Source: Pelagibacterium sediminicola
Lineage (GTDB): Bacteria > Pseudomonadota > Alphaproteobacteria > Rhizobiales > Devosiaceae
Reading direction: 5' to 3'
NCBI RefSeq assembly: GCF_003390885.1
Contig: NZ_QMEL01000013.1
Coordinates: 1 to 49,139 of the forward strand
Length of the DNA: 49,139 nucleotides
The position numbers and the translations under genes were made by a program. Position 1 is the stretch's first letter; each line of letters begins with the position of its first letter. Shown here in pieces: positions 16,367-25,307 of the stretch. The notes beneath the pieces were generated by a model, which made no database searches, was not told the DNA's origin, and saw only the letters and a program-made list of their open reading frames with translations.

Positions 16367-17392
16367 TCAGTTTTTGAGGAGGGTAAAGCCGTCGGGGGGG
16401 ACGGTGATGCCCACTTCGGTCCCGGGAGACAGCGGTGTTGACACGATGGGTGCGGAGGCCAGAAGGCTCCCGAAGCTGGTTTCTAGCGAATATTCGTAAC
16501 GTGAGCCCAGATAGGTTGCGTCGCGCACCTTCGCCCGGACCGCGCCGCCGTCAAAAACGATACGCTCGGGGCGGACCGATACGGTCGCTTTCGGCCTGTC
16601 TGGCGAGCCGTCGACGGCAAGCGTGAGGTCGCCCGCCTTGAACCTGCCCCCTTCCACGTGGCCCTCGATAAGGTTGGCGTCGCCGATGAAGTCGGCGACG
16701 AACCTCGAATTGGGCTGGTTATAGAGTTCGGCCGGCGTGCCGATCTGCGCGATCCTGCCCTGGTTCATGACGACGATGCGGTCGGAGACCGCCAGCGCCT
16801 CCTCCTGGTCGTGGGTGACATAAACGGCGGTGAGATTGAACCTTCGCTGGAGGTCGCGGATCTCCTGCCGGACCCTTCGGCGCAGCTTGGCATCCACGTT
16901 CGATAGCGGTTCGTCGAACAGCAGCACGTCAGGCTGCTGCACGATGGCGCGCGCGACCGCGACCCGCTGCTGCTGGCCGCCTGAAAGCTCGGACGGCAGC
17001 CTTTTCCCAAGACCTTCGAGACCGAGCATTGCGAGAATTTCGTAACCGCGATCGGCCGCCGCCTTCTTGTCGCCGCCGCGAATGGTCGGGCCATAGGCGA
17101 CGTTCTCGATGACGCTCATATGGGGGAAAAGGGCGTAGGACTGAAAGACCATGCCGACATTGCGTTCGGAGGCGGCGCGGGTCGATACGTCCTCGCCTGC
17201 AATGCGCACCACGCCCTCACTGGGCAGCTCAAGGCCCGCGATCAACCGAAGCGAGGTCGTCTTGCCGCAACCGGACGGGCCAAGGAAGGTGACCAGCTCA
17301 CCGCGTTCGATCGAAAAACTGATACGGTCAACTGCCGTGACCGTCCCATAGCGCTTGACGACGTCGGCAAACTCGATGGCTTTTTCAGTCAT
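16367..17392 (-). CDS. afuC: ABC transporter ATPase, AfuC/FbpC-like
   Basis: 341 residues. Walker A GPSGCGKTT is at 38-46, followed by Q-loop FQSYALFPHM, signature LSGGQQQR, Walker B VLLFDEP with SNVDAKLRR, and switch histidine VTHDQ. A C-terminal TOBE domain contains VSVRPERIVFDGG. The family is usually labelled ferric-iron transport, but the partner binding protein points to phosphorylated sugars (see the binding-protein entry). It is the third gene of a three-gene minus-strand operon, 14 bases after the fused permease. The symbol is by analogy with AfuABC. Confidence 0.85.
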   Translation of the reverse strand: MTEKAIEFADVVKRYGTVTAVDRISFSIERGELVTFLGPSGCGKTTSLRLIAGLELPSEGVVRIAGEDVSTRAASERNVGMVFQSYALFPHMSVIENVAYGPTIRGGDKKAAADRGYEILAMLGLEGLGKRLPSELSGGQQQRVAVARAIVQQPDVLLFDEPLSNVDAKLRRRVRQEIRDLQRRFNLTAVYVTHDQEEALAVSDRIVVMNQGRIAQIGTPAELYNQPNSRFVADFIGDANLIEGHVEGGRFKAGDLTLAVDGSPDRPKATVSVRPERIVFDGGAVRAKVRDATYLGSRYEYSLETSFGSLLASAPIVSTPLSPGTEVGITVPPDGFTLLKN

Positions 17393-17406
17393 GGTTATGC
17401 GGAATC

Positions 17407-19611
17407 CTATTCTGCCGGAATGGCGGGAGGCGTATTCTGAAGTTCACTGCGTCGCCCGAGTTGGCGTCGGCCGATGAGAAGCTGGATGATGACGATCGAG
17501 ACGATCATGATGATCATCAGGACCGCCGAATAGGCGATGGCAAGGGGATACTCGCCGTTCTCGACCCGTCCCATGATATAGGCCGTCGCCATGTTATGGC
17601 GCGCGCTGACGAGGAAAATAACCGCCGATACCGCAGTCATGGCCGTAACGAAGGCATAGACCATGGAGGTAAAAATGGCGGGACGTATGAGGGGCAGCAC
17701 GACGGTGCGCAACGTCGAAAGCCCGCTCGCGCCCATGGTCTGGCTGGCCTCCTCCATTGATCTGTCGATCTGGGAAAGGGCTGCGATGCCGGCGCGCATT
17801 CCGACCGGCATGTTGCGGAACATGAAGCAGATGACGAGGATCGCCATCGTGCCCGTGATGTCGACGGGCGGCACATTGAACGCCGCGACATAGGATACGC
17901 CGACCACAGTGCCCGGAATGGCGAAGCTGAGCATGGTCCCGAACTCGAAGGCGCCCTTGCCGGCAAAATCCTGGCGCGAGATCAGGTAAGCGGTCAGGAT
18001 GCCAACCGCGGTGGTCAGCGGCGCGGCGATGGCCGATACCAGTAGCGTTGTACGCAGCGAATCCCATGCAGAGCCGTAAAGCTCGAGCCCTGTGGCGCCG
18101 ATCTCGAAGGAGAATGCGGTACTCAGATGACGGAAGGTCGGGACCAGATCGAAACGGGCGATGTCGCTGACAAATCCGCCGATGACGACGATGGCGTATA
18201 CGCCGAGTGTAAAAAGCACCCATGGGATCATGGCAAGATAGGCGGCGGTTTTGATTGGACCGGGCAGCGGCGCAAAAAGACCCGCATCGGACTTTCCGGT
18301 CACCGTCACATAGGACTTCTTGCCCAGCCAGCGTGTCTGCAGCCAGAAAGCGCTCAGAGTGAGCGTCAGCAATATGATGGCGAGAACCGAAGCGTTGCCC
18401 AGATCATATCTGGCGCCTACAACGGCAAAGAAGATGCGGATCGAAAGCACGTCATATCCGCCCCCGAGCACGATCGGATTGCCGAAATCGGCAAGGCTTT
18501 CGATAAAGGCGAGAAGGAAAGCGGCGGCGATACCCGGACGCAGCAGCGGCCAGGTGACCGTGCGGAAGGTCGCAAGCGGCTTGCCGCCGAGGGTCTTCGA
18601 GGCTTCTTCCAGCGTGGGGTTTATGGCCTCGACCGTGCCGAGCAGGACAAGGAAGGTGATCGGCGCGAAAGCGAGGACCTGCGCCAGAAGGATACCCGGC
18701 AGGCCATAGACCCAGCGCGTACGGGGTACATCGAAAAGGAAATCGAGCCAGCCGGTCACGACGCCCGTGCGTCCGAACAAAACGATGATGGCGACACCGA
18801 CGACGAAGGGTGGCGTGATGATGGGCAAGATCGAGACTGCCCGGAGCGCGCCCTTGAAGCGGAACCCCGTGCGCGCGACGATCAAAGCCAGCGCAAGGCC
18901 CAGGGCAGTCGAGAAGATGCCCGAAAGAATGCCCAGCATGAGCGTATTGATCACCACGCCGCATCTGCCGTCACCGATGAGGCAATTGAGCCCCCAGAGG
19001 TCGGGAGCCGTCAAACGGGTGATGAAAAGCCCCGGCTGGAAGATGCCGTCGGGAGAAAAAAGGGCGGCCGATCCCAGCCTCAGAATGGGGAAGAAGACAA
19101 AGAGGGACAAAAGGACGACGATAAAGACCACGGCATTGGCGGCAAAGCGCTCGCCGCGACAAAAGCCGCGCACGGCGAGCGCCTCGGCGATAATGCCGGT
19201 GAGGGCAATGCCGAAGACAAAGCCGCCCGGTCCGAGCCCCGGCTGTCCCGCTTCCGCCATCGGAAAGAGCAGGGAAATGCCGCCGATGGCCGGGCCGCGA
19301 AGCCCGATGCCAAACGCTTGAGCGAGGTAAAGGACGGCGGTAATCCCTGCAATCCACGGTACGAGACGGTGTGCCTGCCAGCGCTCGCCGGCCAGGATGC
19401 GCACTGCGGCAAACGCAAGCGCAGCGAGTATGGGTGGTAATAACCACCAACGCCCGATCAACGCTTCCGTGAGCGCAGTTCCGAAAAGGGATGGACCTCC
19501 GCCCATATCGGGAGGGGGGACTTTATACCACGGCAGAACCAGAACGGCGGCCAGCCCCAGAAGAAGCCATAGACCGCCGATCCGGTTCAGCAGAACCAGC
19601 CCGGTTCTCAC
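17407..19611 (-). CDS. afuB: ABC transporter fused double permease, AfuB/FbpB-like
   Basis: 734 residues, two permease halves fused in one chain with roughly 12 or more membrane segments. Each half has its own EAA loop: LEEASKTLGGKPLATFRTV with PLLRPG in the first, and MEEASQTMGASGLSTLRTV with PLIRPA in the second. One gene therefore encodes the whole channel. The N-terminus has an extra hydrophobic region before the first permease half. Its ATG overlaps the stop of the binding-protein gene by four bases (ATGA). Substrate class follows from the binding protein. Confidence 0.87.
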   Translation of the reverse strand: MRTGLVLLNRIGGLWLLLGLAAVLVLPWYKVPPPDMGGGPSLFGTALTEALIGRWWLLPPILAALAFAAVRILAGERWQAHRLVPWIAGITAVLYLAQAFGIGLRGPAIGGISLLFPMAEAGQPGLGPGGFVFGIALTGIIAEALAVRGFCRGERFAANAVVFIVVLLSLFVFFPILRLGSAALFSPDGIFQPGLFITRLTAPDLWGLNCLIGDGRCGVVINTLMLGILSGIFSTALGLALALIVARTGFRFKGALRAVSILPIITPPFVVGVAIIVLFGRTGVVTGWLDFLFDVPRTRWVYGLPGILLAQVLAFAPITFLVLLGTVEAINPTLEEASKTLGGKPLATFRTVTWPLLRPGIAAAFLLAFIESLADFGNPIVLGGGYDVLSIRIFFAVVGARYDLGNASVLAIILLTLTLSAFWLQTRWLGKKSYVTVTGKSDAGLFAPLPGPIKTAAYLAMIPWVLFTLGVYAIVVIGGFVSDIARFDLVPTFRHLSTAFSFEIGATGLELYGSAWDSLRTTLLVSAIAAPLTTAVGILTAYLISRQDFAGKGAFEFGTMLSFAIPGTVVGVSYVAAFNVPPVDITGTMAILVICFMFRNMPVGMRAGIAALSQIDRSMEEASQTMGASGLSTLRTVVLPLIRPAIFTSMVYAFVTAMTAVSAVIFLVSARHNMATAYIMGRVENGEYPLAIAYSAVLMIIMIVSIVIIQLLIGRRQLGRRSELQNTPPAIPAE

Positions 19612-20633
19612 CGTGAGCCGATCTCCGCATCCCAGCGCGAGAGCAGGCGGTTGCGTTCCTCGGACGAGCCGTAGAGCGCGAAATCATAGTCGATCAGCCG
19701 GATGTCCTCTAGATTGGGGGACTGCTCGGGCGTGGCGGCATTGGTGTTTGAGGGAACCTGGAAGGAGTTCGCCTGGGCACCGAGCTCCTGTGCGGCGGGG
19801 GTGAGCACCCAGTCATAGAACAGGCGGGCATTTTCCGGGTTCGGGCCACCTTCGATGATGCTCATCGAGCCGACTTCATAGCCGGTTCCCTCGCAGGGAG
19901 CGACGGCCTGGATCGGGGAGCCCGCAACCGCCTGCGCGACGGCGTCGTGCATGAAGACGATCCCGATGCTGGTTTCTCCCGTGCCGGCCGCCCGGATCGG
20001 AGCCGAGCCGGAGCTCGTATATTGTGCGATATTGTCATCGAGCGCCGTCAGATACTCGAAGGCTTCATCTTCGCCCATCAGCTGAACCAGAGTCGCCAAA
20101 AGAGTATAGGCGGTGCCGGACGAATTTGGATTTGCGACCTGGATTTCGTCGCGATAGGTCTCATCGATAAGGTCGGCCCAGCATTTGGGGGCGTTTTCGC
20201 TCGCGGGGTCGATCAGATCGGTGTTGTACCCGAAGCCCAGCGCGCCAGCATAGACACCCACTGTGCGGTAATCGGCGGTTTCGGCCTGGCGGACCGCCCA
20301 ATCCTGAAGTTCTGCCAGCATCGGCGATTCATAGACCGATGTGAGGCCTTCCTGCGCGGCCTGCAAATGCGGATCGCCAGTGCCGCCCCACCACACGTCG
20401 CCGCGCGGCTGGCCTTCCTCGGCCTTGATCTGGGCATAGGTCTCGCCCGAGGATTTGCGCGTCATCAGGACGTTGATGCCGGTTTCGCGTTGGAACGTTT
20501 CGGTCAGCAGGCGGCAGATGCCCTCGTCGGCGGCGCAGTACAGCACGAGTTCGCCCGACTGCGCATTTGCCACGCCCGCAGCGCCCAATAAAGACGCAGC
20601 GGCGAGACCTGAAACGGCTATGGTGCGGATCAT
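19608..20633 (-). CDS. afuA: ABC transporter binding protein, AfuA-like (probable sugar-phosphate binder)
   Basis: 341 residues with a signal peptide cut after ANA (residue 24). The mature protein looks like the FbpA/AfuA group (LVLYCAADEGICRLL, KSSGETYAQIKAE, NPNSSGTAYTLLA). The adjacent Tyr-Tyr pair that coordinates Fe(III) in FbpA is absent. Instead, His229-Asp230 (in FMHDAV) and Glu253 become 205, 206 and 229 in mature numbering. From memory, these are the hydroxyl-binding residues of AfuA, a hexose- and heptose-phosphate binder once mislabelled as ferric-binding. GGGAGAGAG precedes the ATG. A LacI-type operator variant lies about 90 bp upstream. The exact ligand is unknown. Confidence 0.82.
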   Translation of the reverse strand: MIRTIAVSGLAAASLLGAAGVANAQSGELVLYCAADEGICRLLTETFQRETGINVLMTRKSSGETYAQIKAEEGQPRGDVWWGGTGDPHLQAAQEGLTSVYESPMLAELQDWAVRQAETADYRTVGVYAGALGFGYNTDLIDPASENAPKCWADLIDETYRDEIQVANPNSSGTAYTLLATLVQLMGEDEAFEYLTALDDNIAQYTSSGSAPIRAAGTGETSIGIVFMHDAVAQAVAGSPIQAVAPCEGTGYEVGSMSIIEGGPNPENARLFYDWVLTPAAQELGAQANSFQVPSNTNAATPEQSPNLEDIRLIDYDFALYGSSEERNRLLSRWDAEIGSR

Positions 20634-20722
20634 GATTTCTCTCTCCCAGTATCGGCCAGTTCATGGTGGCCATTGTTGCTGGCCCCCCTCCCGAGGATTC
20701 CAGACAGTTGAGCTTAGCAGCA

Positions 20723-20738
20723 TTGCAATGGTGTGCAA
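20723..20738. promoter_or_regulatory. LacI-type operator, variant (afuA side)
   Basis: TTGCAATGGTGTGCAA matches the perfect site TTGCACAGGTGTGCAA at 14 of 16 positions, including the central GG and the whole right arm. It lies about 90 bp before the ATG of the AfuA-like binding protein, suitable for repression of that operon. Confidence 0.6.
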
Positions 20739-20828
20739 TACCATGCGTCCCGGGAATTGACGTGTCGCCCGGATAAAATCAGTCCCAAACCAAGCGATGC
20801 TCTTTGTGCAGGAGCAGACCAAGACCGT

Positions 20829-20844
20829 GTGCACAGGATTGCAA
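20829..20844. promoter_or_regulatory. LacI-type operator, weak variant (middle)
   Basis: GTGCACAGGATTGCAA matches the perfect site at 13 of 16 positions, keeping the central GG. It lies 90 bp (centre to centre 106 bp) from one flanking site and 105 bp (centre to centre 120 bp) from the other. It could be an auxiliary site for looping, or chance similarity. Confidence 0.4.
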
Positions 20845-20948
20845 TTGCCGAGCGCGAATATCGTGTTCTGAGGTGGGCACCTTTCTAAATCCGCTCAAAT
20901 GTTCCGAATTATCTATAGTCTTCAATGGATTATTCTGTGGCCTTGTTT

Positions 20949-20977
20949 TTGCACAGGTGTGCAAAAATTCCTTGACA
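20949..20977 (+). promoter_or_regulatory. Perfect LacI-type operator with adjoining -35 box
   Basis: TTGCACAGGTGTGCAA at 20949-20964 is a perfect palindrome (7-bp arms, central GG), extended by A/T runs on both sides. A consensus -35 box TTGACA follows at 20972-20977. The -10 is less clear; the best candidates lie around 20991-20999. The identical 16-mer occurs upstream of the phosphatase gene near 28.6 kb. The likely ligand is the LacI-family protein encoded at 27.5-28.5 kb. Confidence 0.65.
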
Positions 20978-21052
20978 GACATCCTCGGTATTATACGGTC
21001 GCTGTCGGAGGTGGGCCGCTTCGGTGGCCCGAAAACGGCGGTGGGAGGAAGT

Positions 21053-21124
21053 ATGAGGGATCTTTCGGCGTATCTTTGGGCGAGCGTTTGTCATTGCGAT
21101 GATGCAGTATGGGCAGTCGCCTGA
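21053..21124 (+). CDS. Possible 23-residue leader peptide coupled to permease gene
   Basis: A 23-codon frame (MRDLSAYLWASVCHCDDAVWAVA) starts eight bases after a strong ribosome binding site (GGGAGGA). Its TGA overlaps the ATG of the permease as TGATG. The permease start itself has no recognisable ribosome binding site. The peptide may exist only to deliver ribosomes to the permease, or it may be a regulatory leader. Alternatively the permease starts five codons earlier and this frame is fortuitous. Confidence 0.4.
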   Translation: MRDLSAYLWASVCHCDDAVWAVA

Positions 21125-22956
21125 TGAGTGTGGTCGGCACTCCCGTTGGCCGTGGGGCGGTGCCGGGTTTTTGGCGGAGACTGCGTTACCGCGCCCGCAT
21201 TTCGATGCGCGAGCCGACCACGCTGCTCGGTATTCTGGTCGCGCTGCTGTTTGCCTATCTGATCATCGTTCCGATCGCTTCGCTTCTGGTCGATGCAGGG
21301 AGAGTGCAGTTCGGTGACGAGCGGCGCATCGGGGCCGCTCCTGGCGAATGGACCCTCTACTATATCAGTCGCGCGCTTTTTTCGCCCGTCGCGGGCAATC
21401 TGTTCTGGGCCCCGCTTTTCAACACGCTGTCGGTGGCCATTGGCGCCATTACGATTTCGCTGGCGATCGGCGGGCCGCTGGCCTGGCTTGTGAGCCGGAC
21501 CGATATGTTCGCGCGCCGCTGGTTCGCGACCGCCCTCATCGTTCCCTTCATGCTGCCCGCCTGGACGTTCGCGCTGGCCTGGACGACGCTCTTCAAGAAC
21601 CGTTCGGTGGGCGGCCAGCTTGGATGGTTCGAGGCGATGGGCTTTGCTCCCCCCGACTGGCTTGCCTATGGCCAGGTGCCGATCACCATCATCCTCGCTC
21701 TCAATTATATTCCGTTCTTCATCCTGCTGTTCGGAAATGCCCTGCGGCGTTTCGATAGCCAGCTTGAGGACTCGGCGCGGATGCTTGGTGCGCGGTCCTC
21801 GACCGTCGCCTTCAGGATTATCGGGCCGATGATGCTGCCGGCCTTGATGAGCGCGATCATCCTTGCGTTCGCCAAATGTATCGGGGAGTTCGGTGTCCCC
21901 TATGTGCTCGGCCTGCCGGTCAATTACGATCTGCTGGCAACGGGGCTTTACCGCTCGATTTCCTCGCGCCAGACCGGAGTGGCGGCGGTTCTGGCTGCGG
22001 CCATCATGCTGATCGGCGTCATATCGCTGCTCATCGATGCGCGGCTCGTACGCGAGGCCCGTAAATTCGTGACCGTGGGCGCCAAGGGTGCCATGAGCCG
22101 CAAGAGCGCGCTGGGTCCGCTACGGGTCCCCGCAACGGCATTTGCCGCGCTGATCTTTCTGGTCTCGGTCGGGCTCCCGCTGCTGACCCTTTCGCTGTCC
22201 ACCATCATGCGCGTTCCGGCGAATTTTGCCTGGTCCAATTTCACGCTCGATTACTGGATCGGGACCGATCTTGAAACAGTCGCGCTTCGCACCGGCATTC
22301 TGCTTTCGCCTTCGCTCTGGAGCGCTGCCTGGAATACGCTCACGATCGTGGGTACGGCCTCGATCTGTTCGGGTCTGCTGGGACTTCTGGTCGGCTATGT
22401 GGTCGTGCGCACGCCGGTGCGGCCCCTGGCCGGATTTTTGCGGCAAGTGACGTTCCTGCCCTATCTCGTTCCCGGTATTGCGTTCGCGGCCGCCTACCTT
22501 TCGCTCTTTGCCGTACAGCGCGGTCCCATACCCGCCCTTTACGGCACGGCGGCAATCTTGCTGCTGGCACTTGTCGCCGACCAGATGCCCTATGCCTCGC
22601 GCGCTGGTATCTCCGCCATGATGCAACTGGGCAAGGACCCCGAAGAAGCCGCCCAGATCTCGGGAGCCGGCTGGTTGCGGCGGATGGCCTGGATCGTCGT
22701 GCCGGTCCAGAAGGGCGCGCTGGTCACGGGAATTCTTCTGCCCTTCATTTCGGGGATCAAGGGGTTGAGCCTTTTCGTCATCCTCGCCGTGCCGGCCACC
22801 GATGTTCTCACCACCTATTCCCTGCGGCTGGTCGATTATAATTACACGCAGGCCGCCAATGCTGTGGTGCTGATCATCGCCGCGATCGCCTATTTCGGGA
22901 CGCTTCTGGCCCAGAAACTCACCAAAACCAATCTTGCCGATGGACTGGGGACCTGA
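21124..22956 (+). CDS. ABC transporter fused double permease
   Basis: About 610 residues with two permease halves in one chain, roughly 12 membrane segments. The first EAA loop is LEDSARMLGARSSTVAFRII with MMLPAL. The second is PEEAAQISGAGWLRRMAWIV with VPVQKGAL. This is the ferric or 2-aminoethylphosphonate-like double-permease class, not closely similar by eye to the 734-residue permease on the other strand. The ATG chosen overlaps the leader stop codon; an ATG 15 bases upstream is an alternative without a ribosome binding site. It starts a plus-strand operon of ATPase, two binding proteins and an IMPase-like enzyme, behind a perfect LacI-type operator. Confidence 0.85.
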   Translation: MSVVGTPVGRGAVPGFWRRLRYRARISMREPTTLLGILVALLFAYLIIVPIASLLVDAGRVQFGDERRIGAAPGEWTLYYISRALFSPVAGNLFWAPLFNTLSVAIGAITISLAIGGPLAWLVSRTDMFARRWFATALIVPFMLPAWTFALAWTTLFKNRSVGGQLGWFEAMGFAPPDWLAYGQVPITIILALNYIPFFILLFGNALRRFDSQLEDSARMLGARSSTVAFRIIGPMMLPALMSAIILAFAKCIGEFGVPYVLGLPVNYDLLATGLYRSISSRQTGVAAVLAAAIMLIGVISLLIDARLVREARKFVTVGAKGAMSRKSALGPLRVPATAFAALIFLVSVGLPLLTLSLSTIMRVPANFAWSNFTLDYWIGTDLETVALRTGILLSPSLWSAAWNTLTIVGTASICSGLLGLLVGYVVVRTPVRPLAGFLRQVTFLPYLVPGIAFAAAYLSLFAVQRGPIPALYGTAAILLLALVADQMPYASRAGISAMMQLGKDPEEAAQISGAGWLRRMAWIVVPVQKGALVTGILLPFISGIKGLSLFVILAVPATDVLTTYSLRLVDYNYTQAANAVVLIIAAIAYFGTLLAQKLTKTNLADGLGT

Positions 22957-22961
22957 CCGCC

Positions 22962-24122
22962 ATGCCAGCAATCACTCTCTATGGAGCCGAGAAGAATTAT
23001 GGCGGCAATGCTGCCAACGCGGTTTCCAACCTCGATCTCGAAATCGATGACGGCGAGTTCATGTGCCTGCTCGGGCCTTCGGGTTGCGGCAAGACCACGA
23101 CGCTGCGCATGATCGCCGGGCTCGAGCATCTTTCGGACGGCAGGATCGCGGTGGGCGAAAGGGTTGTCGACTGCGTCAGCAGTGGCACGTTCGTTTCGCC
23201 CGAAAAGCGCGGCATGGGCCTGGTTTTCCAGAGTTATGCGCTGTGGCCGCATATGACGGTGGAACGCAATACCGATTTCGGCCTTCGGTTGCGCAAGGTT
23301 CCCAGGGCCGAACGCGAGGCCCGCGTTGCCCGGGTCATGGAAACCCTTGGCATCGAAAAATACCGCGACCGCTACCCCTCGCAATTGTCGGGTGGGCAGC
23401 AGCAGCGCGTGGCGCTGGCGCGGATGCTGGCCGTCAATCCGGACGTGCTGCTGCTCGATGAGCCGTTGTCCAATCTCGACGCACGGCTGCGTCTGGAGAT
23501 GCGCGCAGAACTCAAGCGCCTCCACGAAGAGTTCAGGACCACCATCGTCTTCGTGACCCACGACCAGTGGGAGGCCATGACCCTCGCGACATCGATTGCC
23601 GTGATGAACGAAGGCACGCTGCAGCAACGCGGCACCCCCAACGACATCTATGACCGGCCGGCCAACCGCTTCGTCGCCGAATTTGTCGGCAGCCCGCCGA
23701 TCAATATTATCGAAATGGCGGCCGGGAGCCCGCTCGCGGCCTCCGCGCGTACCTATTTCACGAGGCATTTCCCCGCGCTCGATGGCATCGGTTCTGTCGG
23801 AATGAGGCCCGAGGCCCTGGCGATCGCCGCGACGGCGGAAGACGTCCCCTCTGGGGCTTTTGGAGAAGAGGCGACGGTGTCGGGCGTTCTGCCGACCGGT
23901 GGGTCCTGGATCATAGAATTGCAGTGCAAGGGAGCAAAGCTGTTCCTCACCACTCATCTTGCGCCTCATGTGGAGGATGGCGACGGCGTTCAAGTCTACA
24001 TCCGCCCCGAGGCCTTGCACGTCTTTGACGATCAGGGGAACCGTCACGGGAAAGCCGACGATATGCTCGGAACCGGAGCGGGCGCAAAGGCGCGCAAGAC
24101 AGTTCAACCAATGCACGCTTGA
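22962..24122 (+). CDS. ABC transporter ATPase
   Basis: 386 residues. Walker A GPSGCGKTT is at 38-46, with Q-loop FQSYALWPHM, signature LSGGQQQR, Walker B VLLLDEP with SNLDARLR, and switch histidine VTHDQ. The C-terminal half is a TOBE-type regulatory domain (VGMRPEALAI, VYIRPEALHVFDD) extended by a low-complexity tail. The gene begins five bases after the permease stop. It powers the importer made with the fused permease and one or both binding proteins downstream. Confidence 0.88.
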   Translation: MPAITLYGAEKNYGGNAANAVSNLDLEIDDGEFMCLLGPSGCGKTTTLRMIAGLEHLSDGRIAVGERVVDCVSSGTFVSPEKRGMGLVFQSYALWPHMTVERNTDFGLRLRKVPRAEREARVARVMETLGIEKYRDRYPSQLSGGQQQRVALARMLAVNPDVLLLDEPLSNLDARLRLEMRAELKRLHEEFRTTIVFVTHDQWEAMTLATSIAVMNEGTLQQRGTPNDIYDRPANRFVAEFVGSPPINIIEMAAGSPLAASARTYFTRHFPALDGIGSVGMRPEALAIAATAEDVPSGAFGEEATVSGVLPTGGSWIIELQCKGAKLFLTTHLAPHVEDGDGVQVYIRPEALHVFDDQGNRHGKADDMLGTGAGAKARKTVQPMHA

Positions 24123-24152
24123 GGAGGTGGTGCTGAAATGAGGAGATACGGA

Positions 24153-25301
24153 ATGAAAATAACTTCTGGATCGGGCAGGCTGTCTGCGGGGGTCGGTGCA
24201 ATGGCGCTGGCGACCGCGCTGTCCTTGTCGCCTGCGGTGGCGCAAAATGCGTGGGATGCCGAGAATTTCGACCTCGATGCACTGATCGAAGCCGCCCGCG
24301 CAGAACCGCCGATCACGGTTTACGACAGCACCGGAAAGATCGTGGAAATCGCCGAGGCGTTTGCCGCAAAATATGGCGTGGGCGCTACAGGGGTGAAGGT
24401 TTCCACCGGCGCACAGATCGATCAGGTCATGCGGGAAGGGCAGGCGGGCAACGTCGTTGGCGATGTCATCGTGGTCCAGGATGTGCCGCCGGGAATGGCT
24501 CAACTGGTCCCCATGGGGCTGCTCGAAAGCTGGACGCCCCCCGATCTTGTGGACCTCATTCCCGAGACGATGCAGGATCCGGTCATCATCGTTTCGAGCC
24601 CCAACGTATGGACGTACAACACGGAGGTTTACGAGACCTGCCCGGTTAGCAACATCTGGCAACTCACCGAACCCGAATGGAACCGCAAGGTTGCCATGCA
24701 GGACCCGCTGGGCAAGCCGACCTATACGGACTGGTTCAACCAGATGGAGACGCATTTCGACGGCGAAATTGCCCAGGCCTACGAAGCTTATTACGGCAAG
24801 CCGCTCGAGACCGACGAAGATTCCGCCACCAAGGCCTGGGTCAAGGCGCTGGCGGCAAACTCGCCGCTTCTTACCGATTCGGATTCGGCGGCCGGCGATG
24901 CCGTAGGCGCTCGCGGACAGGCCGATCCTTTCATGGGCATGATGGCGACCGCCAAATTCCGTGACAATGCGCCCGATGGTCTGGCGCTCGGACTTTGTAC
25001 CGGGCTCGAGCCGTTCTCGGGCTGGATGTATCCGGGGATCGGCATGATTTCGACCCTGACGGACAGCCCCAACGCGGCGCGTCTGTTCATCCGCTATCTG
25101 CTGACTGAGGAAGGCATCGCTCCGCAAAGCGCCGACGGCAAACTCTCGTCCAACCCCGAGGTGCCCGCCCACTCCAAAGACCAATCGGGCGTCAGCGAAT
25201 ATCTCGATGAAATGATGCCCTACAGCACCCTCACCGCGATCGAAGACTTTGATACGCGTCAGGATTGGCAAGACTTCTGGCGGATCAACTACACCCGCTA
25301 A
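24153..25301 (+). CDS. ABC transporter substrate-binding protein, tandem copy 1
   Basis: About 382 residues with a signal peptide ending near PAVAQ. The mature part is a family-1-like periplasmic binding protein (FDLDALIEAARAEPPITVYD, ANSPLLTDSDSA, SGWMYPGIGMIS). A conserved STGKIVE segment near the start could be an anion-binding loop. I chose the ATG preceded by AGGAG six bases upstream; an ATG five codons earlier also has a possible site. The next gene encodes a clear paralogue, and the two share long identical stretches such as NIWQLTEPE and DWFNQME. No Tyr-Tyr pair typical of ferric binding is in the predicted pocket region, except an EAYYGK that the paralogue changes to EAHYGA. Confidence 0.84.
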   Translation: MKITSGSGRLSAGVGAMALATALSLSPAVAQNAWDAENFDLDALIEAARAEPPITVYDSTGKIVEIAEAFAAKYGVGATGVKVSTGAQIDQVMREGQAGNVVGDVIVVQDVPPGMAQLVPMGLLESWTPPDLVDLIPETMQDPVIIVSSPNVWTYNTEVYETCPVSNIWQLTEPEWNRKVAMQDPLGKPTYTDWFNQMETHFDGEIAQAYEAYYGKPLETDEDSATKAWVKALAANSPLLTDSDSAAGDAVGARGQADPFMGMMATAKFRDNAPDGLALGLCTGLEPFSGWMYPGIGMISTLTDSPNAARLFIRYLLTEEGIAPQSADGKLSSNPEVPAHSKDQSGVSEYLDEMMPYSTLTAIEDFDTRQDWQDFWRINYTR

Positions 25302-25307
25302 GACCCG

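Larger units (their letters stand above)
20634..21052. other. Shared divergent control region of two ABC importers
   Basis: This 419-bp gap contains no convincing gene. It holds three versions of the same palindrome, at 20723, 20829 and 20949, all with a central GG. The first is closest to the minus-strand importer and the last to the plus-strand importer. The middle part is unusually AT-rich for this genome around 20885-20970. A leader open frame starts immediately after the region. Confidence 0.7.

Noticed and set aside
18127-19440. A 437-codon open frame on the plus strand
   Set aside because: It is antisense to the 734-residue fused permease. The translation is almost wholly charged and low-complexity, the usual shadow of a membrane-protein gene.
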